Notes: generated by a model from the sequence alone, not told the origin. Counted from the first letter of the stretch, positions 1 through 7,733 are shown. The stretch is DNA of 13,843 nt from Chitinophagales bacterium (GCA_015654495.1 JAATGW010000283.1:1-13843), one strand, 5' to 3'. A program made the numbers and translations.

Positions 1-444
1 GACAAGCTCGCCGAACTCGTCAGCTTCACTGAGACGCACGGGAAGGGAATGGTCCAGAGCCGGATCATGTTTCCGGACCGGTCCGATATCGCCTCGTCAC
101 GCGGGCTTCAGTGGCGCCCGCTGATGGCGAGCACCGCCGGCGTCGACATATTCGCCCCTGTCGATCCGCCGCCGGACCCCGAGGACGTCGAACGTCGGAC
201 GGATTCGCCATCCGGTGTTTCCTTCTACGTCACGCGCGACTGCATCGACAAAATCGGCCTCATGGACGAGGCCTATTTCCTCTATTTTGAGGAATTCGAC
301 TGGGGCATTCTCGCGAAGTCAGCCTGCGGGATCGGCTACGCTCACAAATCTGTGGTGCCTCACGTCGGCGGCAGTTCGACCGGCGCCGTCCGCAGTCGTG
401 CGGAGCGTTCGCAACTCTCCGTGTATCTCAACTACCGCAACAGG
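1..444 (+). CDS. Family 2 glycosyltransferase (rhamnosyltransferase-like), C-terminal fragment, both ends missing
   Basis: The reading frame is open from base 1 and has no start in the window, so the N-terminal half of the GT-A fold is missing. What remains is typical of family 2 glycosyltransferases that add sugars to surface polysaccharide: a Ser-Gly-Val-Ser-Phe-Tyr-Val-Thr-Arg segment, then GLMDEAYFLYFEEFDW, whose acidic residues correspond to the ED catalytic-base motif, then GIGYAHKSVVPHVGG, and finally a YRNR segment that normally leads into the C-terminal membrane-associated part. That part is absent. At about base 445 the protein changes to an unrelated DUF2911 domain without a stop. 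This stretch is about 60 % G+C with GC-rich third positions, unlike everything downstream. Known family features support the glycosyltransferase call. The exact sugar and acceptor cannot be told. The piece probably comes from another organism. Confidence 0.75.
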
Positions 445-909
445 ACTTTAAGTCCTCCGGGAAAAACAGAATTAACAGTCAATGGCCTCACGGTTTCGGT
501 AGCGTATAGCCGGCCATCTGTACGCGGACGATTAATATTCGGTACTGAAGAGCAGAAAGCCCTCCAGCCTTATGGCAAATACTGGCGACTCGGCGCGAAT
601 GAATCCACCGAAATTGCCATAAATAAAAATGCTTTTTTTAACGGGCAACCTGTTAACGCTGGTACTTACCGTATGTATGCAATTCCAGGTGCTGATGCAT
701 TCGACGTCGTCTTGAATTCAGAGACCGGCAAATGGGGCGCCTTCGAACCTGATAAAAGTCTGGATGTTTTGCATACCAAAGTTCCGTCAATTCACATAAA
801 TCAACCTGTCGAGCAATTTACCATTTCAATGATTGAAGCCGACGGTGGAATACATGTTGTGTTTGAATGGTCGGATACAAAGTTCATTGTACCGGTTAAA
901 GCGCAATAA
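445..909 (+). CDS. DUF2911 domain protein, N-terminus lost at a chimeric junction
   Basis: After about base 445 the frame encodes roughly 154 residues that match the DUF2911 pattern as I know it: a KTELTVNGLTVSVAYSRPSV strand pair, a GRLIFG turn, a PYGKYWRLGANESTEI segment, NAGTYRMYAIPG, then a KWGAF segment and a C-terminal run of beta strands ending KAQ before TAA. DUF2911 proteins are usually secreted or periplasmic with a signal peptide, and are common in Bacteroidota. Their biochemical role is unknown. Here the expected signal peptide and start codon are absent, because the frame is joined upstream to a GC-rich glycosyltransferase fragment. No ATG occurs in this part before the mid-domain Met at the YRMYAIPG segment, so the gene as shown is not intact. 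A clear terminator follows 20 bases after the stop. Confidence 0.8.
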   Translation, partial: TLSPPGKTELTVNGLTVSVAYSRPSVRGRLIFGTEEQKALQPYGKYWRLGANESTEIAINKNAFFNGQPVNAGTYRMYAIPGADAFDVVLNSETGKWGAFEPDKSLDVLHTKVPSIHINQPVEQFTISMIEADGGIHVVFEWSDTKFIVPVKAQ

Positions 910-930
910 ATTTTTTTGAATTGAATACAG

Positions 931-959
931 GCATTGATCTTAAAGATCAGTGCTTTTTT
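931..959 (+). terminator. Rho-independent terminator after the DUF2911 gene
   Basis: Bases 931-940 pair with 944-953 in a 10-bp stem with one G-T wobble and a 3-base loop. A run of six T (954-959) and a further T-rich stretch follow. It lies 20 bases past the DUF2911 stop codon on the coding strand, the normal place for an intrinsic terminator. Confidence 0.85.
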
Positions 960-1007
960 ATTTTATTCCGAATTGTAAACAAAAGATTAGCGTTCACAGA
1001 AGCATTT

Positions 1008-1023
1008 CTTGTTTTAAAACAAG
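1008..1023. promoter_or_regulatory. 16-bp perfect palindrome, possible operator
   Basis: CTTGTTTTAAAACAAG reads identically on both strands. It lies about 90 bases upstream of the ATG of the broken DoxX-like gene and 50 bases beyond the previous terminator, a plausible position for a dimeric repressor site. No regulator gene is adjacent. It is AT-rich, so chance is not excluded. Confidence 0.3.
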
Positions 1024-1114
1024 GAAGTATGTTACTGAGTTTTCCAGCTAAGTCCAATCCCAGCTATACCCCACCTAATTTTTTTTATTTTAATGTTTAA
1101 ATCAATAGATAGAT

Positions 1115-1496
1115 ATGCAACCGAAAACCATCAACATTCTTTACTGGGTGTTTACTATTTTATTTGCAGCGCTCATGATATTTTCTTCTTAGCATAGTTG
1201 TAAACGAAGATACTAAGACACTGATACACGATCAGCTTGGTTACCCTTTATATTTTATTCCATTCACAGGTTATGCCAAGGTTATTGGAGCAATTATTAT
1301 TTTAATCCCCGGACTAAAAACAGTAAAGGAATGGGCGTACGCCGGCCTGTTTTTCAACCTGATTGCAGTAGTATATTCCGGTATTGCATTGTCAGGAAAA
1401 ATAGACCCTATGATGGCTTTCATGTTAGTATGGATTGTGCCAGGCATTTTATCTTACTTTTTCTGGAAGAAAAAGATCAAACTGGGATTGTGTTAA
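1115..1496 (+). pseudogene. DoxX-like membrane protein, disrupted by a frameshift
   Basis: The first frame starts at ATG 1115 and reads MQPKTINILYWVFTILFAAL followed by MIFSS, then stops at TAG 1190-1192. The rest of a DoxX-like protein continues in another frame from about 1191 to TAA 1494-1496: SIVVNEDTKTLIHDQLGYP, YFIPFTGYAKVIGAIIILIP, KEWAYAGLFFNLIAVVYSGI, then a final hydrophobic helix ending FFWKKKIKLGLC. These are the four membrane helices and the LGYPxYFIPFxGxAK signature of the small DoxX-like family. Relatives usually have an Ile-Pro pair between the two Ser residues and the second frame. The simplest reading is therefore a loss of about five bases (or a net +1 shift) at 1187-1191. 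It could be a real decayed gene or a sequencing or assembly error. Intact length would be about 128 residues, normal for the family. Its cellular role is unknown. Confidence 0.75.
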
Positions 1497-1517
1497 AGAA
1501 GTACTTAGCGTAAAGCT

Positions 1518-1546
1518 AAAATGGCGTTCGGTTTGAACACCATTTT
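1518..1546 (+). terminator. Hairpin terminator candidate after the DoxX-like gene
   Basis: Bases 1518-1529 pair with 1535-1546 (12 bp with one C-A mismatch) around the loop GGTTT. The A-run on the left arm and T-run on the right make it terminator-like on either strand. It sits 21 bases after the DoxX-like stop. The T-tract after the stem is short, so strength is uncertain. Confidence 0.55.
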
Positions 1547-1555
1547 AATTCGGTT

Positions 1556-1728
1556 GGTAGTTCCGGTACGAATCACCGTCTGACCGGCAAAACGATTGAA
1601 CTGTAAGCTACAAAATGATCAGCCGGGCGGGGCCTACCTGCGTGACGCAGTGAGGCAGGGAGCCTGCATCTAAAGTTTTGGAAACTTCTTTTAGAAGTCT
1701 GAAGTACGAGTTGCGAATTACGAAGTAA
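1556..1728. repeat. Mosaic spacer repeat: tRNA-Arg-like fragment, GC hairpin module and heptamer repeats
   Basis: This noncoding spacer has three recognisable parts. Bases 1644-1662 (GACGCAGTGAGGCAGGGAG) nearly repeat 7806-7824 and form a hairpin with the preceding CCTGCG. Bases 1663-1692 match the tRNA-Arg gene at 7994-8023 (variable region, anticodon arm) with about three differences in 30. Bases 1694-1728 are five consecutive degenerate heptamers: GAAGTCT, GAAGTAC, GAGTTGC, GAATTAC, GAAGTAA. The segment at 1558-1575 also weakly resembles the tRNA 3' end. The fragment cannot fold as a whole tRNA. No coding potential is seen between here and the Fic stop at 1866. Confidence 0.6.
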
Positions 1729-1865
1729 ACTGAAAAGTAAAATACAATAGGAGGTTAAGTTTGAGCCTTTATTCTGAATTAACAGCTTCATACACCCGGC
1801 AATTTTTTTTCTGTGAATAATTACAACCAGCAATCTGCAATGTTGTTGAGCTTACTTTAAGAAGG

Positions 1866-3353
1866 TTATTCTTCCTTCCGGATAATTTTCAACTTCGCGG
1901 TAGTATGTTCTTTAAAAGCATTTGATTCTTCCAGGTGTTTTTCCATTGCATCTATATCTTCGCCAACAATAGTCGAACTAAATTCATATGCCTTGTATAG
2001 CATTTTTATATAGGCTTTAGGATCTCCCTGCCTGGTCAATTTTCGCATTGCGCCAATATAGTCATCCCGGTAAACGGTAGGAATAATAATTTTTGTTTGT
2101 CCCTGTTTTACCAGTTCTGCATTCATCATTACCCTTGCTATCCTTCCATTGCCATCTAAGAACGGATGCACCTCACTTATCAGAAACATCATGTAAGCTG
2201 CGTTGGCAAACGGATCGGTTAATGCCTGGTAAAACTCAAAACCTTTGATCAATGTTCCTTTGACCAGTGTATAATCGACAAAATGTGTTTCCCCCGCCCG
2301 GTTATTTTTATCTTTAAATTCACCAGGCTTTTTTGACGTTCTTGCACTCATCAAAACTTCGTGACGATATAAAAGTATTTCCATCATCTGTTCCGGAGTT
2401 GCCGGTATAATATTCATTTCCTGCCGGTTACTTACCAGTTTGTATGTTCCCAAAACGTCATGAGAATCTTCATCACGGTTAGGCATTGGTGTTTCAGTTT
2501 CAATTATTTTCCTTGCATCCTCCAACTCAAACTCTGTTCCTTCAATGTAGTTTGAAAAATAGGCTTCAAAAAAAGCAAAATTCCTGAATGACTTGCTGGT
2601 TGTATTTTTCTCCGGCAGATTTTTAAACTCCTGCTGTTTCAGTTCAATAAATAGTTTTTCAAACAAAGTCAATCGTGCGGGGTCGTAGGGGTTGCCGAAT
2701 GCCCTTGCCACTGCCAGTGGGGAAGATAATATTTTGGAAGGTTTTGTACTAAGCAAGGCGCTGATGAGCTTGTTCAGTTTTCCAAACTCATTTTGCATTT
2801 CAAGTTGCTCAGCTATTATTCTTGCCTTATCCCTTAGTTCATTCAATCCGGATTCTTCTTTTACCCGGACCACCTGTTCCAGTCGATCTTCTATTTCCGG
2901 GAGTGTCAGCGTTTTAGATTCAGGGCCATGTTGCCGGGATGCTTGTAAATTTTCCAACAAGGCTCTTTCCATTTGCGAGGCATAGAGTTCGCCGGAAAGC
3001 GGATTATCTCCATTTATCGGCCCATGTCCTTCCATAAACCGAATGATAATGCCCGGGAGGGTTATTTTTTTGGTGTAGGTGTAAGTAAGAAATATATGGC
3101 CGGCCGAAGTCGGCCTAAACTCCAGCGCCGAACGGTGGCTGAGTACTGAGCCCGGATACAATTTTCCCAGGATCGTGAATAGGTTTCGCCTTACAATAAC
3201 TTCCGGGCTATCGTCAAAATTGGGTGAATAGATTCGTGCTGCGATCTTCCTGAGTTTGCCTGCTTTTTCCAGTTTGGATATTTGCTTGCTGGATTTAGAG
3301 TCGCCTGACGAAAAGACAACCTCCTGAAGGTGCGTAGGTAAAATTTTTTCCAC
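1866..3353 (-). CDS. Fic family AMPylase with N-terminal AbiEi-like winged-helix region
   Basis: This 495-residue protein carries the Fic catalytic motif HPFLDGNGRIAR at residues 396-407. Fic enzymes with this motif usually transfer AMP from ATP to target hydroxyl groups. An upstream SxxxEG motif (S267, E271, G272) matches the autoinhibitory helix, which in class II Fic proteins lies N-terminal to the core and blocks ATP until relieved. The core spans about 205-480. Residues about 8-110 are not part of the usual Fic fold. They contain a helix-turn-helix-like segment (SKQISKLEKAGKLRKIAARI), a GSVLSHRSALEF segment and an LPGIIIRF strand, the layout I associate with AbiEi-type antitoxin/regulator domains. 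The start is taken as GTG 3351-3353: no ATG lies between the upstream in-frame stop and it, and the winged-helix region begins soon after. No Shine-Dalgarno is evident. The gene stands alone, and its start overlaps the first of several repeated upstream elements, suggesting autoregulation. The AbiEi call rests on memory of the pattern. Confidence 0.85.
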   Translation of the reverse strand: MEKILPTHLQEVVFSSGDSKSSKQISKLEKAGKLRKIAARIYSPNFDDSPEVIVRRNLFTILGKLYPGSVLSHRSALEFRPTSAGHIFLTYTYTKKITLPGIIIRFMEGHGPINGDNPLSGELYASQMERALLENLQASRQHGPESKTLTLPEIEDRLEQVVRVKEESGLNELRDKARIIAEQLEMQNEFGKLNKLISALLSTKPSKILSSPLAVARAFGNPYDPARLTLFEKLFIELKQQEFKNLPEKNTTSKSFRNFAFFEAYFSNYIEGTEFELEDARKIIETETPMPNRDEDSHDVLGTYKLVSNRQEMNIIPATPEQMMEILLYRHEVLMSARTSKKPGEFKDKNNRAGETHFVDYTLVKGTLIKGFEFYQALTDPFANAAYMMFLISEVHPFLDGNGRIARVMMNAELVKQGQTKIIIPTVYRDDYIGAMRKLTRQGDPKAYIKMLYKAYEFSSTIVGEDIDAMEKHLEESNAFKEHTTAKLKIIRKEE

Positions 3354-3409
3354 TATAACTTCAACTTGAAGCCAATTTAGATATAATTTTCCAGTATATG
3401 CCTATTGTA

Positions 3410-3423
3410 GGAAAATATTTTCC
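3410..3423. promoter_or_regulatory. Palindromic operator candidate, proximal copy
   Basis: GGAAAATATTTTCC is a perfect 14-bp inverted repeat about 57 bases upstream of the Fic start codon. On the gene's strand a promoter-like TATATTAG lies immediately upstream of it, so a bound protein could block transcription. AbiEi antitoxins are known to repress their own promoters by binding inverted repeats. Applying that here is inference. Confidence 0.5.
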
Positions 3424-3526
3424 ACTAATATAAAAAATGGAAGATCAAAGCATGCTAAAATTTTTTCCAGCAAATAAAAGAATTTTGGTCAGGTATGGTA
3501 AAGTATTTCCAGTAAAGATATTTTTT

Positions 3527-3542
3527 TGGAAAATATTTTCCA
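3527..3542. promoter_or_regulatory. Palindromic operator candidate, distal copy
   Basis: TGGAAAATATTTTCCA is a perfect 16-bp inverted repeat whose 14-bp core is identical to the copy at 3410-3423 and lies 118 bases from it, close to a whole number of helical turns. Confidence 0.5.
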
Positions 3543-4062
3543 TAAATAGTATTGCTCTTAAAAATATTGCCCCTGCCTGAACACCAAAATTGGAGGGTTT
3601 TACATCCGGAGTCACGCAACTCTCATATGAAGAAGGTGAAAAGCCGTCCGCAAAACAAAGCTGAAAGTAGAATGTAAAAATTGCCAACTTAGGGCCTCTC
3701 CGATAGGAGTTTCGATTATGTCAGCTACAATAAAGACGAACTACTGCTTAATTTTTTGAATTGATTCCTGGGTTTTATCTGTTGAATTAGATCTTGCAAT
3801 GATTAATGACCGCTAAGATTTAATCATATGAATGGCATCTGATTCCGGCGATAGAAGAGTAGGCCAAATTGTATCGAAACAGTGCAATGCTATATCACAA
3901 AGGAACAGTTAAACACATCCACCTGACTATACCTTAATGAAAATCAACTTTCAGTGAAAGGGGCATGTTTTTAGCGGCCGCAAACACAGTATATTTCTAA
4001 ACTATTTCAGGATGACCGGGCAATCCGGACCGTTGGCTTTGCAATTTTAAAAGCGAACCTGT
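3543..4062. other. Intergenic region with no supported gene
   Basis: About 520 bases between the Fic control region and the regulator-permease gene. Open frames here are short and match nothing I recognise. A weak TATATTTC at 3990-3997 (one base from the TAnnTTTG -7 consensus) could be the promoter of the downstream gene, leaving a leader of about 60 bases. A short CTCC-GATA-GGAG hairpin lies at about 3695-3706. Nothing else stands out. Confidence 0.5.
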
Positions 4063-7000
4063 TTGAATTCATATACATTCGATATTAACCTGTACGACCT
4101 GGCCTTCCTCGGCGCTATATTTACAGGGCTCACATTTGCCCTTCTTTTATGGATCACCAAATCCATCAACCGCAGTGCAAACCGGTTTCTTGCTCTGGGG
4201 TTGACAACGATGATTTTATGGATGATCCGCATACTGGCCATTGACCTGAAGCTTGAAACTTATCTGCCCCGCTGGGATTGGCTGCCGATGCAATTTTTGC
4301 TGGCGCTAGGCCCTCTGGTATATTTTTATGTGCTGAAAATAACGCGCCCGCAGTATAAATTCAGTTGGCGGAGCCTTCTGCATTTTAGTCCCTTATTGTT
4401 AGAACTGTCAGCATTGATGCTGGAAATCCGGGAAAGTGCCGAAACAGGCGCTGCTACCTACGTCACTCCTACTTTTCAACAATTGAACCCGGTATTACAA
4501 CTGCTGATATTTATTTCCATCATAACCTACCTGCATCTGTCGGATAGGCTTATTCAAAAATTTTACCGGCAACTGCAGCCAGTTCTGATGGACCGCCCCC
4601 TTCTTGAATTCCGGTGGCTGCGCCGCCTGCTGGCGGCGACAGCTCTGTTATGGCTATTTTGGATATACTATGCCGCCGTGGACTTTGTTGGTTATCGCAA
4701 TCAACCAGGTGTGCATGTTAATTATTCCTTTTATATCTTTTTCGTAGTAATTATCATATGGACAGCGGCAGCGGCATTATTGAAGCCGCAGGCAGCTACA
4801 AAAGCACAAATTGATGCATACTTTAAGCCTCCTGTACCTCCAGAACTGCGGTCAAAAGGCGCCTGGATTAAGAAGGAAGTGGGAATCAACCAGTATTACC
4901 AGGACCCGGAATTAAGCCTAAACTCTCTTGCTGAAAAACTCAACCTGCCTCCTCACGAATTATCGCGGGTTATCAATAAAGTATTCAAAAAAGGCTTCAA
5001 TGATTTCATTAATGAATATCGCGTCCGTGATGTGGTATCCAAAATTCAGGACCCGGGTTACGATAATTTAACCTTGCTTGGTATTGCATTTGAGGCCGGT
5101 TTCAATTCAAAAGCTACATTTAACCGAACCTTTAAGCAAATGACCGGGAAAAGCCCCGCTGAATTTAAAAATAACCTGGAAAATAAGGACTCATCTTATC
5201 ATATGAGACCCTGGTCACGATCAGCAGCGGTAATTTCAAACCATCAAGCCATATATCAGCGGCTTGAAATGAAATCAAACCGTCATTTTATGCTTAGAAA
5301 TTATTTGAAGATCGCGTGGCGAAGTATAAAAAAGAATGGCCAGTTCACCTGGCTGAACCTGGTTGGTCTTTCTACCGGGCTTGCCGGCGCTATTCTGATT
5401 TATCTATGGGTAAGTGACGAGCTGAGCATTGATAAGTTTAATGCAAACGACAGCCGCCTGTACCAGGTAATGAATAATTTTAAAACTGCTGACGGCATAA
5501 TGACCTGGGATCATACACCGGTGCCGTTAACGGAAGCGCTTTTAAAGGATATGCCGGAGGTGGAGGATGCCGTTGCTGTAAACGACTTTTTTAATTTTGG
5601 CAGTAAAGAAGGCATCGTATCGACGGACAAGGTGCAAATACAGAGCAAGGGAATCATTGCTGGTAATGATTTCTTCAAAGTGTTCTCATATCCTTTGCTG
5701 CAGGGCAATAAATACAATGCTTTGAAAGATGAGAACAATGTTGTTATAAGCGAAAGCCTTGCCCGAAAACTATTTAAAACTACAGATGCCCTGGGTAAAA
5801 TCATTAACTGGAACAATGCTTTTTTTAAAGGCATATACAAAGTGTCAGGCGTGTTTAAGCAACTACCCGCCAACTCAACCAGGCAATTTGATTTTGTGAT
5901 GAACCTTAATGTACTGCTAAAAAACGATCGGTGGGCCAGGGAGTGGACAGGCAACTATGCAGAAACATTCGTGGTATTAAGAAAAGAAATTGACGTTAAC
6001 AGGTTTAATAAAAAAGTTGCCGGTTACCTGCAAACAAAAAACTCTGAACTCGATAAGTTTACCATGTTTTTGCAGCAGTATTCTTCAAGATACCTGCACG
6101 GCACTTATGAAAACGGTGTACAGGCAGGTGGCAGAATTGAATATGTACGCATCTTCAGCATAATAGCATTATTTGTATTGCTGATTGCATGTATCAATTT
6201 CACCAATCTTTCCACGGCACAATCCGCCGGTAAAATGAAGGAAGTTGGCATAAAGAAAACCATTGGCGCAAGCCGTAGGTCATTGGTTATTCAGTTTCTG
6301 TCAGAGTCATTATTAATGGCGTTGATGGCTTTAGGCATAGCCGTTATACTAATCGTAATACTGCTGCCAGAATTTAATGCTATTACTGGTAAAAGCATAA
6401 CGTTAAGCAAAGCTGCAGGCTTTACATTGCCTGTTATTGGCATAGCGCTTCTTACCGGTTTTATCGCCGGTTGTTACCCGGCTTTTTATTTATCCCGCTT
6501 TAAACCGGTTGCAGTATTGAAAGGTAAGCTTGCAACAAGCCTGGGCGAACTATGGATACGCAAAGGTTTGGTGATAATGCAATTTGCCCTTTCAATCGTT
6601 TTTATGATCGGTTTTATGGTTGTTAACCGGCAGATAAAATATACCCAAACAAAAAACCTGGGGTATAACAAAGACAACATTTTAACCTTTACCTGGAAAG
6701 GGGAATTGTATACTCCATGGGATGGCCTTGCAGAAGGAAAATCAAATGCAACATTTGAAGCCTTTATGGACGCAGTTAAAGGCCTGGCCGGTGTTTCGCA
6801 TGCGACCAATATGGGCGGAGGTATATTAAAAGAATTACCGGGTCAATCAGGCGTATCATGGAGCGGTCAAAAAAGTGATGAAAGCTATCTTTTCCAGTCG
6901 CCGCTTGCAGGTTATGATTTCCTTGAAACATTAGGCATACCGTTAAAAGAAGGCCGCAGCTTTTCAAAATTATACCACGACGATTATAACAAAATAATAC

Positions 7001-7695
7001 TGAACGAAGCTGCCGTTAGAATGATGCACCTTAACAATCCGGTTGGAAAAACAATAAACATGAATGGTGGCAGTGAAATTATAGGCGTGGTAAAAGATTT
7101 TCACTACGGGTCACTGCACAACCCTATTGAGCCGATGATCATCAGATTGCAACCCAATGGTCGTAATGTGTTGGTTAAAATAAAGCCGGGCATGGAACGC
7201 CGCGTTATTGATGAGGTTAGGCAAACCTTCAACAAATTTTTACCGGCTTACAGCTTTGATTTTAGTTTTATGGATGATGATTACCAGGCATTATACCTTA
7301 CCGAGCAACGCATAGCTATTCTATCCAGTTATTTTGCCGGCCTGGCAATTATTATATCCAGTCTCGGCTTATTTGGCCTGGCTGCTTTTACCGCGCAAAA
7401 AAGGCAAAAAGAAATTGGCATACGAAAAGTGGTAGGCGCCACTACATTCAATGTAATGGTAATGCTGTCGCGCAGTTTTTTACAATTGGTGCTGGTCGCC
7501 GTTTTTTTTGCCATGCCCGTAGCCTGGTGGGCCATGTATAAATGGCTGGAAGGTTTTGCAGATAAAATCACTATAAGCTGGTGGGTGCTGGCAATACCAG
7601 GCATGATGGCATTGACGATTGCGTTAATTACAGTAAGCTTTAAAACTTTTAAGGTAGCTACTGCAAATCCGGTGAAGAGTTTGAGAACAGACTGA
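4063..7695 (+). CDS. Fusion of multi-TM AraC-type regulator and MacB/FtsX-like ABC transporter permease
   Basis: One 1210-residue frame carries what are normally two proteins. Residues 1-245 hold about seven hydrophobic helices, the membrane domain seen in many Bacteroidota AraC-type regulators. Residues 268-371 are an AraC helix-turn-helix domain: the first HTH around LSLNSLAEKLNLPPHELSRV, the second around LLGIAFEAGFNSKATFNRTF, closing with MTGKSPAEF. A linker of about 38 residues leads to Met410 (MLRNYLKIAWRSI), the usual beginning of a MacB-type permease. The permease then has TM1 (about 424-447), a periplasmic MacB-like domain, an FtsX block from about 695 with KEVGIKKTIGAS near 725-737, a second periplasmic region, and the last FtsX block from about 1088 with KEIGIRKVVGAT, ending at PVKSLRTD. 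Its 801 residues are full length. No ATPase is encoded nearby, so it must use one made elsewhere. The start is TTG 4063-4065. A stop lies five codons upstream and the next Met falls inside TM2. A genuine fusion or a lost stop codon are both possible. Confidence 0.85.
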   Translation: MNSYTFDINLYDLAFLGAIFTGLTFALLLWITKSINRSANRFLALGLTTMILWMIRILAIDLKLETYLPRWDWLPMQFLLALGPLVYFYVLKITRPQYKFSWRSLLHFSPLLLELSALMLEIRESAETGAATYVTPTFQQLNPVLQLLIFISIITYLHLSDRLIQKFYRQLQPVLMDRPLLEFRWLRRLLAATALLWLFWIYYAAVDFVGYRNQPGVHVNYSFYIFFVVIIIWTAAAALLKPQAATKAQIDAYFKPPVPPELRSKGAWIKKEVGINQYYQDPELSLNSLAEKLNLPPHELSRVINKVFKKGFNDFINEYRVRDVVSKIQDPGYDNLTLLGIAFEAGFNSKATFNRTFKQMTGKSPAEFKNNLENKDSSYHMRPWSRSAAVISNHQAIYQRLEMKSNRHFMLRNYLKIAWRSIKKNGQFTWLNLVGLSTGLAGAILIYLWVSDELSIDKFNANDSRLYQVMNNFKTADGIMTWDHTPVPLTEALLKDMPEVEDAVAVNDFFNFGSKEGIVSTDKVQIQSKGIIAGNDFFKVFSYPLLQGNKYNALKDENNVVISESLARKLFKTTDALGKIINWNNAFFKGIYKVSGVFKQLPANSTRQFDFVMNLNVLLKNDRWAREWTGNYAETFVVLRKEIDVNRFNKKVAGYLQTKNSELDKFTMFLQQYSSRYLHGTYENGVQAGGRIEYVRIFSIIALFVLLIACINFTNLSTAQSAGKMKEVGIKKTIGASRRSLVIQFLSESLLMALMALGIAVILIVILLPEFNAITGKSITLSKAAGFTLPVIGIALLTGFIAGCYPAFYLSRFKPVAVLKGKLATSLGELWIRKGLVIMQFALSIVFMIGFMVVNRQIKYTQTKNLGYNKDNILTFTWKGELYTPWDGLAEGKSNATFEAFMDAVKGLAGVSHATNMGGGILKELPGQSGVSWSGQKSDESYLFQSPLAGYDFLETLGIPLKEGRSFSKLYHDDYNKIILNEAAVRMMHLNNPVGKTINMNGGSEIIGVVKDFHYGSLHNPIEPMIIRLQPNGRNVLVKIKPGMERRVIDEVRQTFNKFLPAYSFDFSFMDDDYQALYLTEQRIAILSSYFAGLAIIISSLGLFGLAAFTAQKRQKEIGIRKVVGATTFNVMVMLSRSFLQLVLVAVFFAMPVAWWAMYKWLEGFADKITISWWVLAIPGMMALTIALITVSFKTFKVATANPVKSLRTD

Positions 7696-7733
7696 TATCA
7701 ATTCCTGAACCAGTAAAGTTTCTGAATGCCCAT

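Larger units (their letters stand above)
3339..3542 (-). promoter_or_regulatory. Duplicated control region of the AbiEi-Fic gene
   Basis: Three elements occur twice in the same order with a 117-118 base offset: TAAAATTTTTTCCA at 3339-3352 and 3456-3469, TTTCCAGTA at 3388-3396 and 3506-3514, and the palindrome GGAAAATATTTTCC at 3410-3423 and 3528-3541. Sequence between the elements is poorly conserved, so this is an old tandem duplication or a selected array of binding sites. The first copy overlaps the GTG start of the Fic gene. All elements contain TTTCCA or its complement, suggesting one DNA-binding protein. Confidence 0.6.

Noticed and set aside
215..451. 78-residue plus-strand frame in the GC-rich end
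   Set aside because: A shadow of the glycosyltransferase frame, explained by high G+C.
1331..1513. 60-residue plus-strand open frame
   Set aside because: An out-of-frame reading inside the DoxX-like gene; the correct frame there gives clear membrane helices.
1573..1833. 86-residue minus-strand open frame
   Set aside because: Covers the tRNA fragment, hairpin module and heptamers; composition is that of repeat DNA.
3445..3687. 80-residue minus-strand open frame between the operators and the spacer
   Set aside because: No recognised domain, low complexity at its end, and it overlaps the duplicated control region. Probably chance or repeat-derived, though a small peptide upstream of the Fic gene cannot be fully excluded.
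3745..3820. Minus-strand peptide ending in a KTQESIQKIKQ-like tail
   Set aside because: Only about 20 residues long and with no start or wider similarity visible; too short to support a gene remnant.
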